Positions 17,069 to 26,141 of a stretch of DNA of 59,184 nt are shown piece after piece; within the stretch, counting starts at the first letter, position 1, and each line of letters opens with the position of its first letter. Location: assembly GCA_902762495.1 (NCBI GenBank), contig CACWOL010000010.1:1-59184 (forward strand), written 5' to 3'. The notes beneath the pieces were generated by a model. It made no database searches. It was not told the DNA's origin and saw only the letters and a program-made list of their open reading frames with translations. The translations under genes and the position numbers were made by a program. The stretch is from an uncultured bacterium. GTDB taxonomy: Bacteria > Verrucomicrobiota > Lentisphaeria > Victivallales > UBA1829.

Positions 17069-17575
17069 ATGAAAGTGATCGGGCAACAGCGAAACAGCCG
17101 GATGTGCGTGATCTGCGGACTGGACAACCAGTTCGGGGTCCGGGCTCCATTTTATAACATGACCGACGGGAGCGTCGCCTCGCCGTTCCGCTATCGGGAA
17201 TGGCATCAGAGTTATCCCGGACGGGTCCACGGCGGCATGATTACCGCCATGCTGGACGAAATGGGGCTTCGGGGGTTGTGGGCGGCGAAAAACGACGACA
17301 CGGAGTTCGGCGTTACCATTTCCCTCGAAACGCGTTACCGGAAGCCTGTGCCCTACGAAACGGAGCTTCTCGCCACGGGGAAACTGATCGAAGACCGTTC
17401 CAGGCTGTTTGCCGTGGAAGCGCGGATTTTGACATTGGACGGCGAGCTGCTGGCAGATGGGATCCTTCGTTATCTGCATCTGCCAGTCGAACGGATTTCC
17501 GAGGGCGCTTCCGTCCACGAGGAAATGCCCTACAGCCCGGAATGTACGATCACGGAACTCCAGGTCCCGGATTGA
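17069..17575 (+). CDS. PaaI-family hotdog thioesterase
   Basis: A 168-residue protein. CVICGLDNQFG near the start is a CxxC motif seen in one PaaI-like subgroup. The hotdog core has PGRVHGGMITAMLDEMGLRG (HGG-DE catalytic region on the long helix) and LETRYRKPVPYETELLATGK. Such enzymes hydrolyse acyl-CoA thioesters in the cytoplasm; the substrate is unknown. GGAG lies before the ATG at 17069; the longer frame from 17000 has no support. It is followed 31 nt later by an acetyltransferase. Confidence 0.85.
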   Translation: MKVIGQQRNSRMCVICGLDNQFGVRAPFYNMTDGSVASPFRYREWHQSYPGRVHGGMITAMLDEMGLRGLWAAKNDDTEFGVTISLETRYRKPVPYETELLATGKLIEDRSRLFAVEARILTLDGELLADGILRYLHLPVERISEGASVHEEMPYSPECTITELQVPD

Positions 17576-17606
17576 CCCGCGGAATCCTTTGAAACAGGAA
17601 TCAAGG

Positions 17607-18206
17607 ATGTACAGTCACACGAAGCATCGGGGTATCATCTTCCAGATCATGGACAACGGCGGCCCTACTGACGACCGCGAAGCCTATATCGAGGATGCGG
17701 CGGCTGAGATCAACCGCTCGAAATCGCTTTGCCACAAGGCGAACATGATGGATCCGACCGACCTGTCGTACCGGACGTATCTGGAGGAGCTGTTTCAACG
17801 CAAGCTCGACGATGTGACCATCCTCACGCCGTTCTACTGCGACATGGGCATCCGGGTCAGCCTCGGGCACAAGGTTTTCATCAACGACAACGTGTACTTC
17901 ATCGCGGGCGGCGGCATCGAGATACAGGACGGCGTGCTGATCGCGCCGAGAGTGTGCATCGCGACGGTGAACCACGACGTGAACTACCGCCACCGTTTCT
18001 TTACCTACCACAAGGTGACCATCGGGAAAAATGTTTGGATCTGCACCAATGCCACGATATGCCCCGGCGTGACGATCGGCGAAAACAGCGTCGTTGCCGC
18101 CGGCGCCGTCGTGACCAAAGACGTCCCCGAAAATGTCATCGTGGGCGGCAACCCCGCCAGAATCATCCGCCATCTGGATCCGGAAGAGCAAAAGGAACGG
18201 TTCTGA
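17607..18206 (+). CDS. Maa/LacA-type sugar O-acetyltransferase
   Basis: A 199-residue left-handed beta-helix acetyltransferase. An N-terminal helical part (about 25-70) is followed by hexapeptide repeats, VFINDNVYFIAGGGIEIQDG through ATVNHDVNYRHRF (the His of the acetyl-CoA site), and the terminal GENSVVAAGAVVTKDVPENV and GGNPARIIR. It transfers acetyl from acetyl-CoA to a sugar hydroxyl. AGGA precedes the ATG. It probably shares the thioesterase transcript. It ends convergent with the kinase remnant. Confidence 0.92.
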   Translation: MYSHTKHRGIIFQIMDNGGPTDDREAYIEDAAAEINRSKSLCHKANMMDPTDLSYRTYLEELFQRKLDDVTILTPFYCDMGIRVSLGHKVFINDNVYFIAGGGIEIQDGVLIAPRVCIATVNHDVNYRHRFFTYHKVTIGKNVWICTNATICPGVTIGENSVVAAGAVVTKDVPENVIVGGNPARIIRHLDPEEQKERF

Positions 18207-18260
18207 CAGGATTCATCCCCCGTGCCGTGGCTGTGTCGATGATTTGGAACTATCGCTCTA

Positions 18261-18776
18261 TCAACCATTTTTGAAAAGATCTGACAGCGTGTCAATGGTC
18301 AGCGGCTTCAGAAGCACGCCTGTGAAGCCGCGTTCCGCGAAGGTTTTCTGTTCCTCGATATCGGCGGTAACGGCATAGACCGGAAGTCCGGCGAATCGTT
18401 CGTCCGCACGGATTCTCCCGACCAGTTCCCTGCCGTCCATGTGCGGCATCCAGACGTCGGTCAGGACGAAATCGAACGGTCTTTCCGAGGTCTGGAGCTT
18501 TTCCAGTGCATCCTGCCTGTCGACGGCGGTCTCGACATCGTTCAGACCGATCTTCTTGAGGAGCGCTTTCAGGACGGACAAGTTCACCGGGACATCGTCG
18601 GCGATCAGAATGTGATAGCTCTTCGCAACCTTTTGTTCTTCCTGCGTTTTCTCATATTGTGTCTGTTCGCCGGAATGCTTCTGCGCCGCGGCAGTCACCC
18701 CGTCCGCGACCAAATCGGATTCGGTGTCCTTCACGTTATAAAGCTCAAGCGTGAACGCAAGACTCCGATTTGTCAA
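18261..18776 (-). pseudogene. Truncated hybrid-kinase tail: end of ATPase domain plus receiver
   Basis: No ATG exists before the receiver domain. The frame opens only 6 codons after an in-frame stop and begins with SLAFTLELYNVK, which matches the last strand of the kinase ATPase domain in the 32091-36917 protein (STFALELRDVK). A linker and a full receiver domain follow: HILIADDVPVNLSVLKALL, LTDVWMPHMDG with the phospho-acceptor Asp, and VTADIEEQ. Receiver identity to that kinase is high. I read it as the 3' remnant of a duplicated, 5'-deleted hybrid kinase. A free receiver made from a TTG start is possible but less likely. Confidence 0.75.
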
Positions 18777-18874
18777 ATTATTAATTAGATAATTTCAAAA
18801 AAACAAATGCCCAAATGCCGAGTGCATATTCGGGAGTTGTATTTCACTTAAAAGTTTTATGCTCAATGCCAGAC

Positions 18875-18923
18875 AAAAAGCGGTATTTTGGATTTGTCTT
18901 GATAAGACAGTCCAAAATACCGC
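18875..18923 (-). terminator. Long terminator after the second GH43 gene
   Basis: GCGGTATTTTGGA (18880-18892) pairs perfectly with TCCAAAATACCGC (18911-18923), with an inner TGTCTT/AAGACA stem. The minus strand then has TTTTTG. It is placed 20 nt after the GH43 stop. Confidence 0.92.
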
Positions 18924-18942
18924 GGTTCAAGAAAGATCGATC

Positions 18943-20304
18943 TTATTTGAACTGCACCCAGTCAACGTGCATCAAAACGCCGTCGGGCATCGTGACAAAA
19001 AGATTATGAACGCCTTTCAGTTGTTTCAAAACGGCCGCGGAGACGTCCTGCCACTCGTCTTTGGCCATGATCGGGATCTTCGCGATCAGCTCCCCGTCCA
19101 CGGCATCCGCATGGAACTCGATGGTCCCGCTGCCGCCGACGCGCGCAAATACATGGACGATGGCGGTCGACAGATACTTTTCCCCGAAATCAACGCGGTC
19201 GTATTCGATCCAGATCGGACGGCGGTAGTTGTCCTTGTTGCGGAACACCGTCTTCCATCCGGCGAACGGGTCTTCCGTGCGGTTGTATTCGACCCACACG
19301 TGATTGGGGTCGCCGATGGCGGAATAACGGTCGATCTGGATCCGATTGGTCGCCGGCGTGATGCCCACGCCGCGCTGCGTCGGCACGATCGGCTGAATGG
19401 TCCCGTCTTCATTGAACGTCAGATATTCGGCGCAGATGGAGCGGTTCACATCGTGTTCGCGGCAGTAGTCGTTGTGGTGGTAGAAGAAATACCACTGGCC
19501 CTTGTACTCCACGACGGAGTGGTGGTTGGTCCAGCAGTCCGTGTTCTGCTCCATGATCTTGCCCTTGTACTCGAACGGCCCCATCGGGCTGTCGCCCATG
19601 CAGTAGCAGATGCACTCCGTCTGCCGTTCGCACCACGGGAACGAATAGTAGTATTTGCCGTTGCGTTTGAACATGAACGGACCTTCCTTCAGGCCGTTTC
19701 TCGGCACATTGTGATTGACCGTGACGACTTCGGAATCGAGTTCCAGCATGTTGTCCTTGAGCCTGGCGACCACGAGGACGTTGCCCTGCGCCTGCCAGGT
19801 CAGATACGGCGTGCCGTCGTCATCGATGAAGATGCACGGATCGATGCCGTTCACGCCGGGGATCGGCTTTTCCTGCGGCACATACGGGCCTTCGGGTTTG
19901 TCGGCGACTGCCACGCCGATCGCGTTGCGTCCGTCCTTCTGGTGCGCTGGGAAATAGAAATAGTATTTTCCGTTTTTGTAATTGCAGTCGGGCGCCCACA
20001 TGGAATAGCTCTTGCCGTCGACCCACGGCACTTTTTCCTGGTCCACGATCACGCCGTGATCGGTCCAGTCGAACAGATTCTCGGACGAGTACACATGGTA
20101 GTCCGGCATGTTGAAGCCTTTTTTGTTCCGCGAGCCCGGAGGCGCGGGGATGTCATGGGACGGGAAAACATATATTTTTCCGTTGAACACATGGGCGGAC
20201 GGGTCGGCGGAGAACGCGCCGGAGATCAGCGGGTTTTCCGCGAATGCCGGGAACGCGATCGAGGTCACAAAGGCTGCGATGCAGACGGTTTTGTTGAGAT
20301 TCAT
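18943..20304 (-). CDS. Secreted GH43 hydrolase with C-terminal CBM6-like domain
   Basis: A 453-residue protein with a signal peptide ending near AFPAFA-EN (about 22). The GH43 propeller carries the base Asp in FSADPSAHVF, the second Asp in GIDPCIFIDDDG and the donor Glu in LKEGPFMFKRNGKYYY. From about residue 325 a beta-sandwich (VEYNRTEDPFAGW, ARVGGSGTIEFHADAVDG, VDWVQF at the end) looks like a CBM6-type carbohydrate-binding module. It probably acts on arabinoxylan or xylan side chains. AAGGAG lies before the ATG; a strong terminator follows. It shares the phrase GVAVADKPEGPY with the other GH43. Confidence 0.9.
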   Translation of the reverse strand: MNLNKTVCIAAFVTSIAFPAFAENPLISGAFSADPSAHVFNGKIYVFPSHDIPAPPGSRNKKGFNMPDYHVYSSENLFDWTDHGVIVDQEKVPWVDGKSYSMWAPDCNYKNGKYYFYFPAHQKDGRNAIGVAVADKPEGPYVPQEKPIPGVNGIDPCIFIDDDGTPYLTWQAQGNVLVVARLKDNMLELDSEVVTVNHNVPRNGLKEGPFMFKRNGKYYYSFPWCERQTECICYCMGDSPMGPFEYKGKIMEQNTDCWTNHHSVVEYKGQWYFFYHHNDYCREHDVNRSICAEYLTFNEDGTIQPIVPTQRGVGITPATNRIQIDRYSAIGDPNHVWVEYNRTEDPFAGWKTVFRNKDNYRRPIWIEYDRVDFGEKYLSTAIVHVFARVGGSGTIEFHADAVDGELIAKIPIMAKDEWQDVSAAVLKQLKGVHNLFVTMPDGVLMHVDWVQFK

Positions 20305-20369
20305 GGTTTGCTCCTTGTTGCTTGGAGTGGATATGTTTTTATGGCATTTTCAAATCGAACGGCTTTCTT

Positions 20370-21269
20370 TTACCAATCGACTCGGGAAAGCATAAAGAGT
20401 ATGAACAGACCATAAGCGCCCCAGATCCAGTCAGGCAACGCGGCAATAGGCAGCCAGAGGATCTTCCAGCAGACCGTCAGGAAGCCGTCGGGTTCCTGCG
20501 ACACCTGCCGCCACTTCACGCACAGATCTTCGTAGTACGGCGTGTAGCCGCCTCCTCCCTTGCGCGCAAGGTACATGACGCGCCGCCCGTCCTGTTCGCC
20601 CGGCTGCGGGATCATGAGGAGAGAGGAAGAATACTCGCCAAGTTTCGGAGTCATCACGAACATATCGGACAGAAGGGGGACGTCTTCGGGGCGCAGCGTC
20701 AGGCGGAACACCATATCGGGCGGCAGATCATTCAACTGCCAGGCATTGAATTCGAGCGGATCCACCAGTACGGCATTCTCCTCGGTAAACCACGGACCGA
20801 GGTCTCCCAAAGGGCCGGCCAGAGGGGGCATCGTTCTCAGCGGCGGCGTGTCCGGATCGGCCGTCACGTCCACGAAACACCGCACGATTTCCTCCGGCAC
20901 CGGGTCGAGCGGGATGCGCCGCTCGGGATGCTCCGTTTTCTCATGGATTTTCGCCCATGCGGGAATACTGTAAACCGGGATCGGCAGGATACTGGTGTCG
21001 AAGGATTCGGTCCAGGTGATCGCGAGTTCGTTCGTTTCGGGATCGATCCGGTACCGGAGATCGCTGACCGTCAGCTGCGTCTCCCCCAGATATTGAAATA
21101 CCGCCGAAACGCCGGGACCGTGCAGCCACAGAGCATCGATCACCGTGAACAGCAGATGGACGGCGAGAAGCCCGAGGAGGATTTTTTTCCAAAGCCGCAT
21201 CTTTTTGCGCGGTTTCTTCTGCGTTTCGGATCCGGCGGGCGCGGTCGGTTTTTCTTCTGTTTCGTTCAT
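20370..21269 (-). CDS. Unknown membrane-anchored protein
   Basis: A 299-residue protein. A short charged N-terminus is followed by a hydrophobic helix (about 29-46, ILLGLLAVHLLFTVIDAL), a largely polar region with no known motif, and a second hydrophobic pair at the end (about 268-292, LWLPIAALPDWIWGAYGLF). The end resembles that of some YceK/YidQ-like envelope proteins but I would not assign it. GAGGAA precedes the ATG and a consensus promoter lies at 21314-21342. Confidence 0.7.
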   Translation of the reverse strand: MNETEEKPTAPAGSETQKKPRKKMRLWKKILLGLLAVHLLFTVIDALWLHGPGVSAVFQYLGETQLTVSDLRYRIDPETNELAITWTESFDTSILPIPVYSIPAWAKIHEKTEHPERRIPLDPVPEEIVRCFVDVTADPDTPPLRTMPPLAGPLGDLGPWFTEENAVLVDPLEFNAWQLNDLPPDMVFRLTLRPEDVPLLSDMFVMTPKLGEYSSSLLMIPQPGEQDGRRVMYLARKGGGGYTPYYEDLCVKWRQVSQEPDGFLTVCWKILWLPIAALPDWIWGAYGLFILFMLSRVDW

Positions 21270-21313
21270 GGCGTGTTCCTCGTTCTTGCTGGGATGGTAT
21301 ATTTTCCTGCTAT

Positions 21314-21342
21314 ACTATACTTCCTCTCATTATGTTTGTCAA
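21314..21342 (-). promoter_or_regulatory. Consensus promoter of the 299-residue gene
   Basis: Minus strand TTGACA (21342-21337), 17 bp, TATAGT (21319-21314). Leader about 40 nt. The GH43 gene downstream starts 65 nt after this gene ends and may share the transcript. Confidence 0.8.
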
Positions 21343-21447
21343 GTGCCATGGCAGGGAAACGAACATCCCGTAGGCAGTCGGGGCTTGATATCCTCCATCT
21401 TCCCGGCATAATCCGGCAAAAACTCACTGCTGCCCGGCGCCCGCCTG

Positions 21448-23385
21448 TCATTCTTCCTTCAGATGCAGGCGCAGGATGCGGAGCAGTTCGCGCATGGCGG
21501 CGGGACTGCGGTGGATGCTGTGCCCGGATTTGACGATCACCTCGCTCGCGGCGTTGTCGAGATGGCTGCTGGAGTAGGGGACCACGCCGTCGGTGCCGCC
21601 GGGATGGTCGGCATGATCCTGGTCGCCGATGATCGAGTGATAGACAAGCCCTTTTTTCATGGGGGAGTCCGCAAGGGCCTGGATGAAGAGGGAATCCGGA
21701 TCGAGGTCGTAGAGCCCGGAGACGGAATGGTGGCCTTCCTCATCTCCTCTTTCGCGGTGCATTTTTTCAAGCTCCTCATACTTTTCTTTGTTGAGCTTTT
21801 CGAAAACACGGGCGAAGAGCGGGAGTTTTTCCCGCAGATTCTTCGGCAGGCTGACGAGCCGCGAGCCGAAGCGCGCGAGCGACCACTTGGCCATTTCGGA
21901 TCCCCTATGCGGCACGGCCATGAAAACGACACGGTTGACGAACGGCAGCGGCGGGAGGACGGCGAACGTCTCGACCGCGTCCATTTCTTCTTCCGAGAGA
22001 GATGCCGTGATCTCGTCCCATGTCCGCTGCGTCACCGTTTCGACCATGTAGTGCGGATCGTCCTGCAGCAGCGTGCGGGAGACCAGGCCGCCCATGCTGT
22101 GCCCGATCAGGACCATCTTGTCGAAATTCTCGCGCGCTTCCTGGGTGGTCCCGAGTTCCTCCCGCGCGGCAAGCAGGATCCGGCGCAGATTGCCGGCGGT
22201 CGCCAGGATCGGCATGCCGCTGGAGAAGGAGTAGAACCAGAACTGATAGCGTTTCCGGATGACCGGGTCGTTCTTCAGAGAATTGATCATCTGCACCCAG
22301 GTGTCGGGGCTGGACATCAGGCCGTGGATGAAGAGCACCGGGATCTTGCCCGGCTGGTACGGCTCGATCAAATACAGCCCGGAGTTTTCCTCCTGATGGT
22401 CGGACTCCAGCATGACGGAGATCAGGTTGCGGTCAGGCAGGCTGTTCAGGAAGCAGGCGAGCGGGGTGGAGAAGTCAAGCGCAAGCGGGACATCGTCTTC
22501 CGCCAGGAAGGCGAGCTCCGAGGGGGCTGTTTCCTCCAGGGAAGTGTCCAGATAGTCCAGCCTCACTTCCATCTCGTTCGAGTCGTTTTCCTTGAGTTCC
22601 ACGATCAGTGTCACCGGGATCGTCAGGCCCCTCGGACTTTTCAGGATCTTGTGTGTCTCCTGCGGCGCGAGGAACCCGACCAGCGGGATGCCGGTGCCGG
22701 GCTGCCGGTTCTTCTGCATCAGTGCCTTGACGGAGTAATCGGAGCAGAGGGAGAAATCCTCGACCGTGTCTTCGGGAACGGAAAGATGATAGAACGGCTT
22801 CTCGAAGAAATAACGGCGGTCTTCCATGTCAAGCAGGCTGAAGGAATTGTTCGCCAGCAGTTTGTGTTCCTTCAGATAGCTGAAGATGCCGCGGCAGGAG
22901 TCGTTGTAGATCTGCATCATGCGGAAGGAGGCGAAGTTGCTGAACGGCGTATCGTTCTCCGGCCAGGCGGCAAACGCCGCTTTCGTGTAGTAAAGCGCCG
23001 AAAGATGGCCGCGGATGGCGAATTCCATGTCATCCGAGTCCAGGGCGGCCCAGCGGCAGAGGTCGGCGGCGATGCGCAGGTATTTCGGGTCGTCGGAGAT
23101 CGCATAATACTCGTTGAGCTTGTGCAGGGCCGCCACGGGGTCATTTTCGTAGTCGATCTGCTCCATGTTGCCGCGCAGGAAGTTTTCGGATTCGAAGGAC
23201 AGCCCTTCGCGGGAGAAGGATTCGTCCTTGTAATATTGCTCCATTTCCGATGCCGACGCGGGCGAAATCGTTACTTCACGGCTTTGCATAAAAGAACATG
23301 AAGTCAACAGCAGCCATGCTGCTGCGATTGCCGGCAATGCGAATTGTTTCATGCGGAAACGACCGCATCCGAAATTTTGTTTCAT
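21448..23385 (-). CDS. Lipoprotein with C-terminal alpha/beta-hydrolase (lipase-like)
   Basis: A 645-residue protein. AGGAG is 8 nt before the ATG at 23385, supporting this start over an internal ATG at 23352. The signal peptide ends in a lipobox LLTSC (Cys about 30). Residues 40-340 are a helical/beta region of unknown family. The hydrolase (about 345-645) has oxyanion FIHGLMSSPDTW, nucleophile elbow VLIGHSMGGLVSR (Ser near 431) and a likely catalytic His in KSGHSIHRSP. It probably acts on lipid or ester substrates at the envelope. It follows the Lnb-domain gene by 52 nt as an apparent pair. Confidence 0.82.
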   Translation of the reverse strand: MKQNFGCGRFRMKQFALPAIAAAWLLLTSCSFMQSREVTISPASASEMEQYYKDESFSREGLSFESENFLRGNMEQIDYENDPVAALHKLNEYYAISDDPKYLRIAADLCRWAALDSDDMEFAIRGHLSALYYTKAAFAAWPENDTPFSNFASFRMMQIYNDSCRGIFSYLKEHKLLANNSFSLLDMEDRRYFFEKPFYHLSVPEDTVEDFSLCSDYSVKALMQKNRQPGTGIPLVGFLAPQETHKILKSPRGLTIPVTLIVELKENDSNEMEVRLDYLDTSLEETAPSELAFLAEDDVPLALDFSTPLACFLNSLPDRNLISVMLESDHQEENSGLYLIEPYQPGKIPVLFIHGLMSSPDTWVQMINSLKNDPVIRKRYQFWFYSFSSGMPILATAGNLRRILLAAREELGTTQEARENFDKMVLIGHSMGGLVSRTLLQDDPHYMVETVTQRTWDEITASLSEEEMDAVETFAVLPPLPFVNRVVFMAVPHRGSEMAKWSLARFGSRLVSLPKNLREKLPLFARVFEKLNKEKYEELEKMHRERGDEEGHHSVSGLYDLDPDSLFIQALADSPMKKGLVYHSIIGDQDHADHPGGTDGVVPYSSSHLDNAASEVIVKSGHSIHRSPAAMRELLRILRLHLKEE

Positions 23386-23437
23386 AAAACCAGCTCCTCA
23401 GGTTATATTTATTTGATTCGCATCATGATAGACAGAT

Positions 23438-24493
23438 TCAGTGTTCTCGAAGCCAGAGGGCCTCCGATTCTCCGCTGTAGTGCGCGGGCGGCGCGTTTTT
23501 GCCGTTGCAAAGCCCCGGCACGAGCGAACGTGCCCGGATCGAGCCGAAGCTTTCCCCTTCGCGGCGGACGACCATACCCTTTTCGAAGAGCAATTGGACC
23601 GCCAGTCCGTTCAGGAGTACGCGGATGTCTCCGCTCGTCAGGTCCACCGCGCCCGGCAGCATCGGCAGAAGTCCGGTCGTGCAGTTGCGGGAGAGGGTGT
23701 TGTAGAACTGCGGGTTCCGCTGGAGCTCCGCCGCCCGTTCGAAGATCGAAAGGACCGTGTCGTGCAGATCCTGTCGATCCATATTCAGCCGGTAGACGTA
23801 GAGCGTTTCTCCACGGTGGTCGACACGCAGTCCGTAGAAATCGTCCGGCGTTCCGGCGAGCATGGCAAGCCCGTAGCGCCGGTAAAGTCCGTCGATGCCG
23901 TTCTGATTCGCGTCCTCCGGCAGACGGGTCTCCAGCGAGATCACGACCGTCGTACCGTCCGCGAAGTTCATCCCGAGCATGGAGTGGGCGATGCCCTCCT
24001 GATTGTCCCAATGCGAAAAAACAGCGTCGATGGAGGAGATTTTCTCCGGGTCGACGGTCATGGTGCGGTACTGGACATCGAAATCTGTTTCGGAGCGATA
24101 AACGAAATCGCGCACATTGAGAAGCTCGTATCTTCCATCGTCAAGTCTGTTCACCTCCAGTGTATGCCGCCAGGGAGTCTGCCAGAGGGTATGGCGGAAC
24201 CGTTCTTCCGGGGTGATGAAGCAGAACGCCGTAATGAGCAGAAACTCAATCAGTGTCGTCGCCAGCAGCGCCCAACGGAAAAACAGGGCAACCGCCAGCG
24301 AAGCAAGCAGCGCGATGAACCCGAACCATGCGAAGAAGACGGGGATGTCGAAGGCATGGAAAAGCGCTCCGGCGCACCATGGCACACCGAGCGCCAAAAC
24401 CACAAACGACATCCAATACAACGATTTCCTGAACCCCCTGAACCGTGCGCGGAGGCGCAGGGTGGAACAAATCCGTATCAACCGGTTTTTCAT
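23438..24493 (-). CDS. Lnb N-terminal/DUF4105-domain membrane protein
   Basis: A 351-residue protein with about four N-terminal hydrophobic segments (up to residue 120), then a periplasmic Lnb N-terminal (DUF4105) domain. Supporting motifs are FSHWDNQEGIAHSMLGMNF, a spaced DFYGLRVDHRGETLYVYRL, and FYNTLSRNCTTGLL with the conserved Asn-Cys-Thr-Thr. The family fold is a papain-like or NlpC-like thiol protein of unknown substrate, and Cys of NCTT is the candidate nucleophile. It is in line with the lipase lipoprotein downstream. Confidence 0.82.
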   Translation of the reverse strand: MKNRLIRICSTLRLRARFRGFRKSLYWMSFVVLALGVPWCAGALFHAFDIPVFFAWFGFIALLASLAVALFFRWALLATTLIEFLLITAFCFITPEERFRHTLWQTPWRHTLEVNRLDDGRYELLNVRDFVYRSETDFDVQYRTMTVDPEKISSIDAVFSHWDNQEGIAHSMLGMNFADGTTVVISLETRLPEDANQNGIDGLYRRYGLAMLAGTPDDFYGLRVDHRGETLYVYRLNMDRQDLHDTVLSIFERAAELQRNPQFYNTLSRNCTTGLLPMLPGAVDLTSGDIRVLLNGLAVQLLFEKGMVVRREGESFGSIRARSLVPGLCNGKNAPPAHYSGESEALWLREH

Positions 24494-24607
24494 TTTATTC
24501 CGACGACTGGCCCATACTTTAAAATCTAAAAAGCTAATATGTGATACTGCTAATTTACACCGAAAAGGACAAAATACAGGAGCATAAACATTTGGTTTAT
24601 CTGTTTT

Positions 24608-25369
24608 TTATTGCTTTTGCCTGTTCTTTGTGTGCTGTTTCAACAGACGGTTTGCTCTTCTGCTGTCTATTGTGGCAGATAGGATGCTCGCCGCAAACAG
24701 GATGCAACCGGCGATCAAAATTCCGGTCAGCCGGAAAGATATGTTGTAGTAATCGCAATACACCTCGGATATCAGCCTCGGAAACCAGAATGACCTTTTG
24801 GTTTTATCTGTTTCGATCGTCCATTCCAACCCGCCCCAATAACATTCCGCCCGATAGGAAAAGGACTTTCCTGTCTCATCCTCAAACTCAAAGGCAAATG
24901 AATGGTCATCCGATCCGCTTTTCCATGTCCCCTCCGAATTAATGAAGCCATCACCGGGGTGAAACCAGACCGTCTGGCACGTATGATGATTTGTGACGAC
25001 AAGGAATGCCCTGCCGTCGCCGCACAGGCAGTTTGCCAGCCAAATCCGTGCATTGTAAACACCCTCGGGATTTTCGCGCGGAATCCACCTCGGCAGGATC
25101 ATAAACGCGGCGAGCAGAACGATTGCCAGAAAACTGATGAGATAACAGATGATGCTCGATGCCTTCGGCCTCATTCCCCGACGCCAATACTCTCGCGGCG
25201 TCAGGTGTCCCGTTTCTCCGGGCTTGCGCACCTGGTTCATATTTGCGAGGATCATACGGTTGATATGCATGTCGGAGGCGTTCCGCCCAATGTCAATGTA
25301 TAGTCCATAGCGCGTGAGCTTGAATATGAATTTGATTCCGCGTTTTTTGTCCTGCTTGGATTCTGTCAT
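24608..25369 (-). CDS. Unknown membrane protein with two hydrophobic segments
   Basis: A 253-residue protein. A cytoplasmic start of about 70 residues precedes a first helix (about 73-94, ICYLISFLAIVLLAAFMIL). A domain of about 110 residues with several Cys and Trp follows (LANCLCGDGRAF, RAECYWGGLEWTIE), then a second helix (about 213-233) and a basic tail. The outward domain with WKSGSDDHSFAFEF looks like a small beta-barrel but I cannot name it. It starts 30 nt after acetolactate decarboxylase in the same direction. Confidence 0.68.
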   Translation of the reverse strand: MTESKQDKKRGIKFIFKLTRYGLYIDIGRNASDMHINRMILANMNQVRKPGETGHLTPREYWRRGMRPKASSIICYLISFLAIVLLAAFMILPRWIPRENPEGVYNARIWLANCLCGDGRAFLVVTNHHTCQTVWFHPGDGFINSEGTWKSGSDDHSFAFEFEDETGKSFSYRAECYWGGLEWTIETDKTKRSFWFPRLISEVYCDYYNISFRLTGILIAGCILFAASILSATIDSRRANRLLKQHTKNRQKQ

Positions 25370-25399
25370 GGTCAGTTCATTTCCGTTCGATTTTCCGGC

Positions 25400-26122
25400 T
25401 TACCGTTCCGCTTCGGCCTTCTTCAAATCCCTGCTCCAGTCCTTGTTCAGATCAAGTCCCGCGAAAACGTCCGGCGAGCCCGGCAGGCGGATATGGTAAT
25501 CCCCCGCATGACAGAAGCTCAAATCCCCCTCAAGCAGGGAGAAGTTGACCACATGCCCGCCATGTTTCCGGTCTGCGTCCATGAAGTGGAGATGCCATCC
25601 CGGAGCGTTGATGCCCTGAATGTATCCGGGAAGCCGGAATCCGACCAGATCGCCGCGAATGTCCCTGAATTCAAATACAGCTTCATCCTTCGCCGCCTCC
25701 GCCAGTCCGACGCCGTCTTTCTCCTGTCTCTTGACGGTCCTGACTTTCATGCAACCGAATTTGCCTGTCAGGCGAATCGCAAGCGGATAATCGTTCCGCG
25801 GACAATATTCGTCCATCCGCGCCTCGAATTGCTCGTAGCTCGGGATGTCGGCGAGCCGCACGGTATCTTCGGCGTGGAAATCGGCGATCGTCCCGAACGG
25901 AACCGTCTCGTCGTCTCCCGGCAGATAGACTTGTCCGTCGGCGCACGCCTGATAGACCACGCCGTCGATCATCTGCATTTCGCCGTCAAGCCGGTCCATC
26001 GTCGCGATCGCCAGGTTGCCGAGTCTTTTGATTTCGCCGACACTGACGATCCCGCCGTAGTGTCCGCCCAGCAGAACGCTGAACAGCGAAATCTGGGTAA
26101 ACTGTCTGTTTTTTCCGTTCAT
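25400..26122 (-). CDS. budA: Alpha-acetolactate decarboxylase
   Basis: A 240-residue protein of usual length. Family features include QISLFSVLLGGHYGG, ATMDRLDGEMQMIDG, and the Zn-binding GWHLHFMDADRKHGGHV with three His. It converts 2-acetolactate to acetoin with release of CO2, an overflow and pH-control step in fermentation or a way to shunt branched-chain precursors. No acetolactate synthase (budB/alsS) or butanediol dehydrogenase is beside it. It starts only 19 nt after the stop of a giant sensor kinase, with AAGGAC as ribosome site, so the two are probably co-transcribed. Confidence 0.95.
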   Translation of the reverse strand: MNGKNRQFTQISLFSVLLGGHYGGIVSVGEIKRLGNLAIATMDRLDGEMQMIDGVVYQACADGQVYLPGDDETVPFGTIADFHAEDTVRLADIPSYEQFEARMDEYCPRNDYPLAIRLTGKFGCMKVRTVKRQEKDGVGLAEAAKDEAVFEFRDIRGDLVGFRLPGYIQGINAPGWHLHFMDADRKHGGHVVNFSLLEGDLSFCHAGDYHIRLPGSPDVFAGLDLNKDWSRDLKKAEAER

Positions 26123-26141
26123 TTCCCTGTCCTTCCAAATA

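Noticed and set aside
23352..23385. Internal start for the lipase lipoprotein at 23352
   Set aside because: It would give a cleaner signal peptide, but the only good ribosome site (AGGAG) serves 23385.
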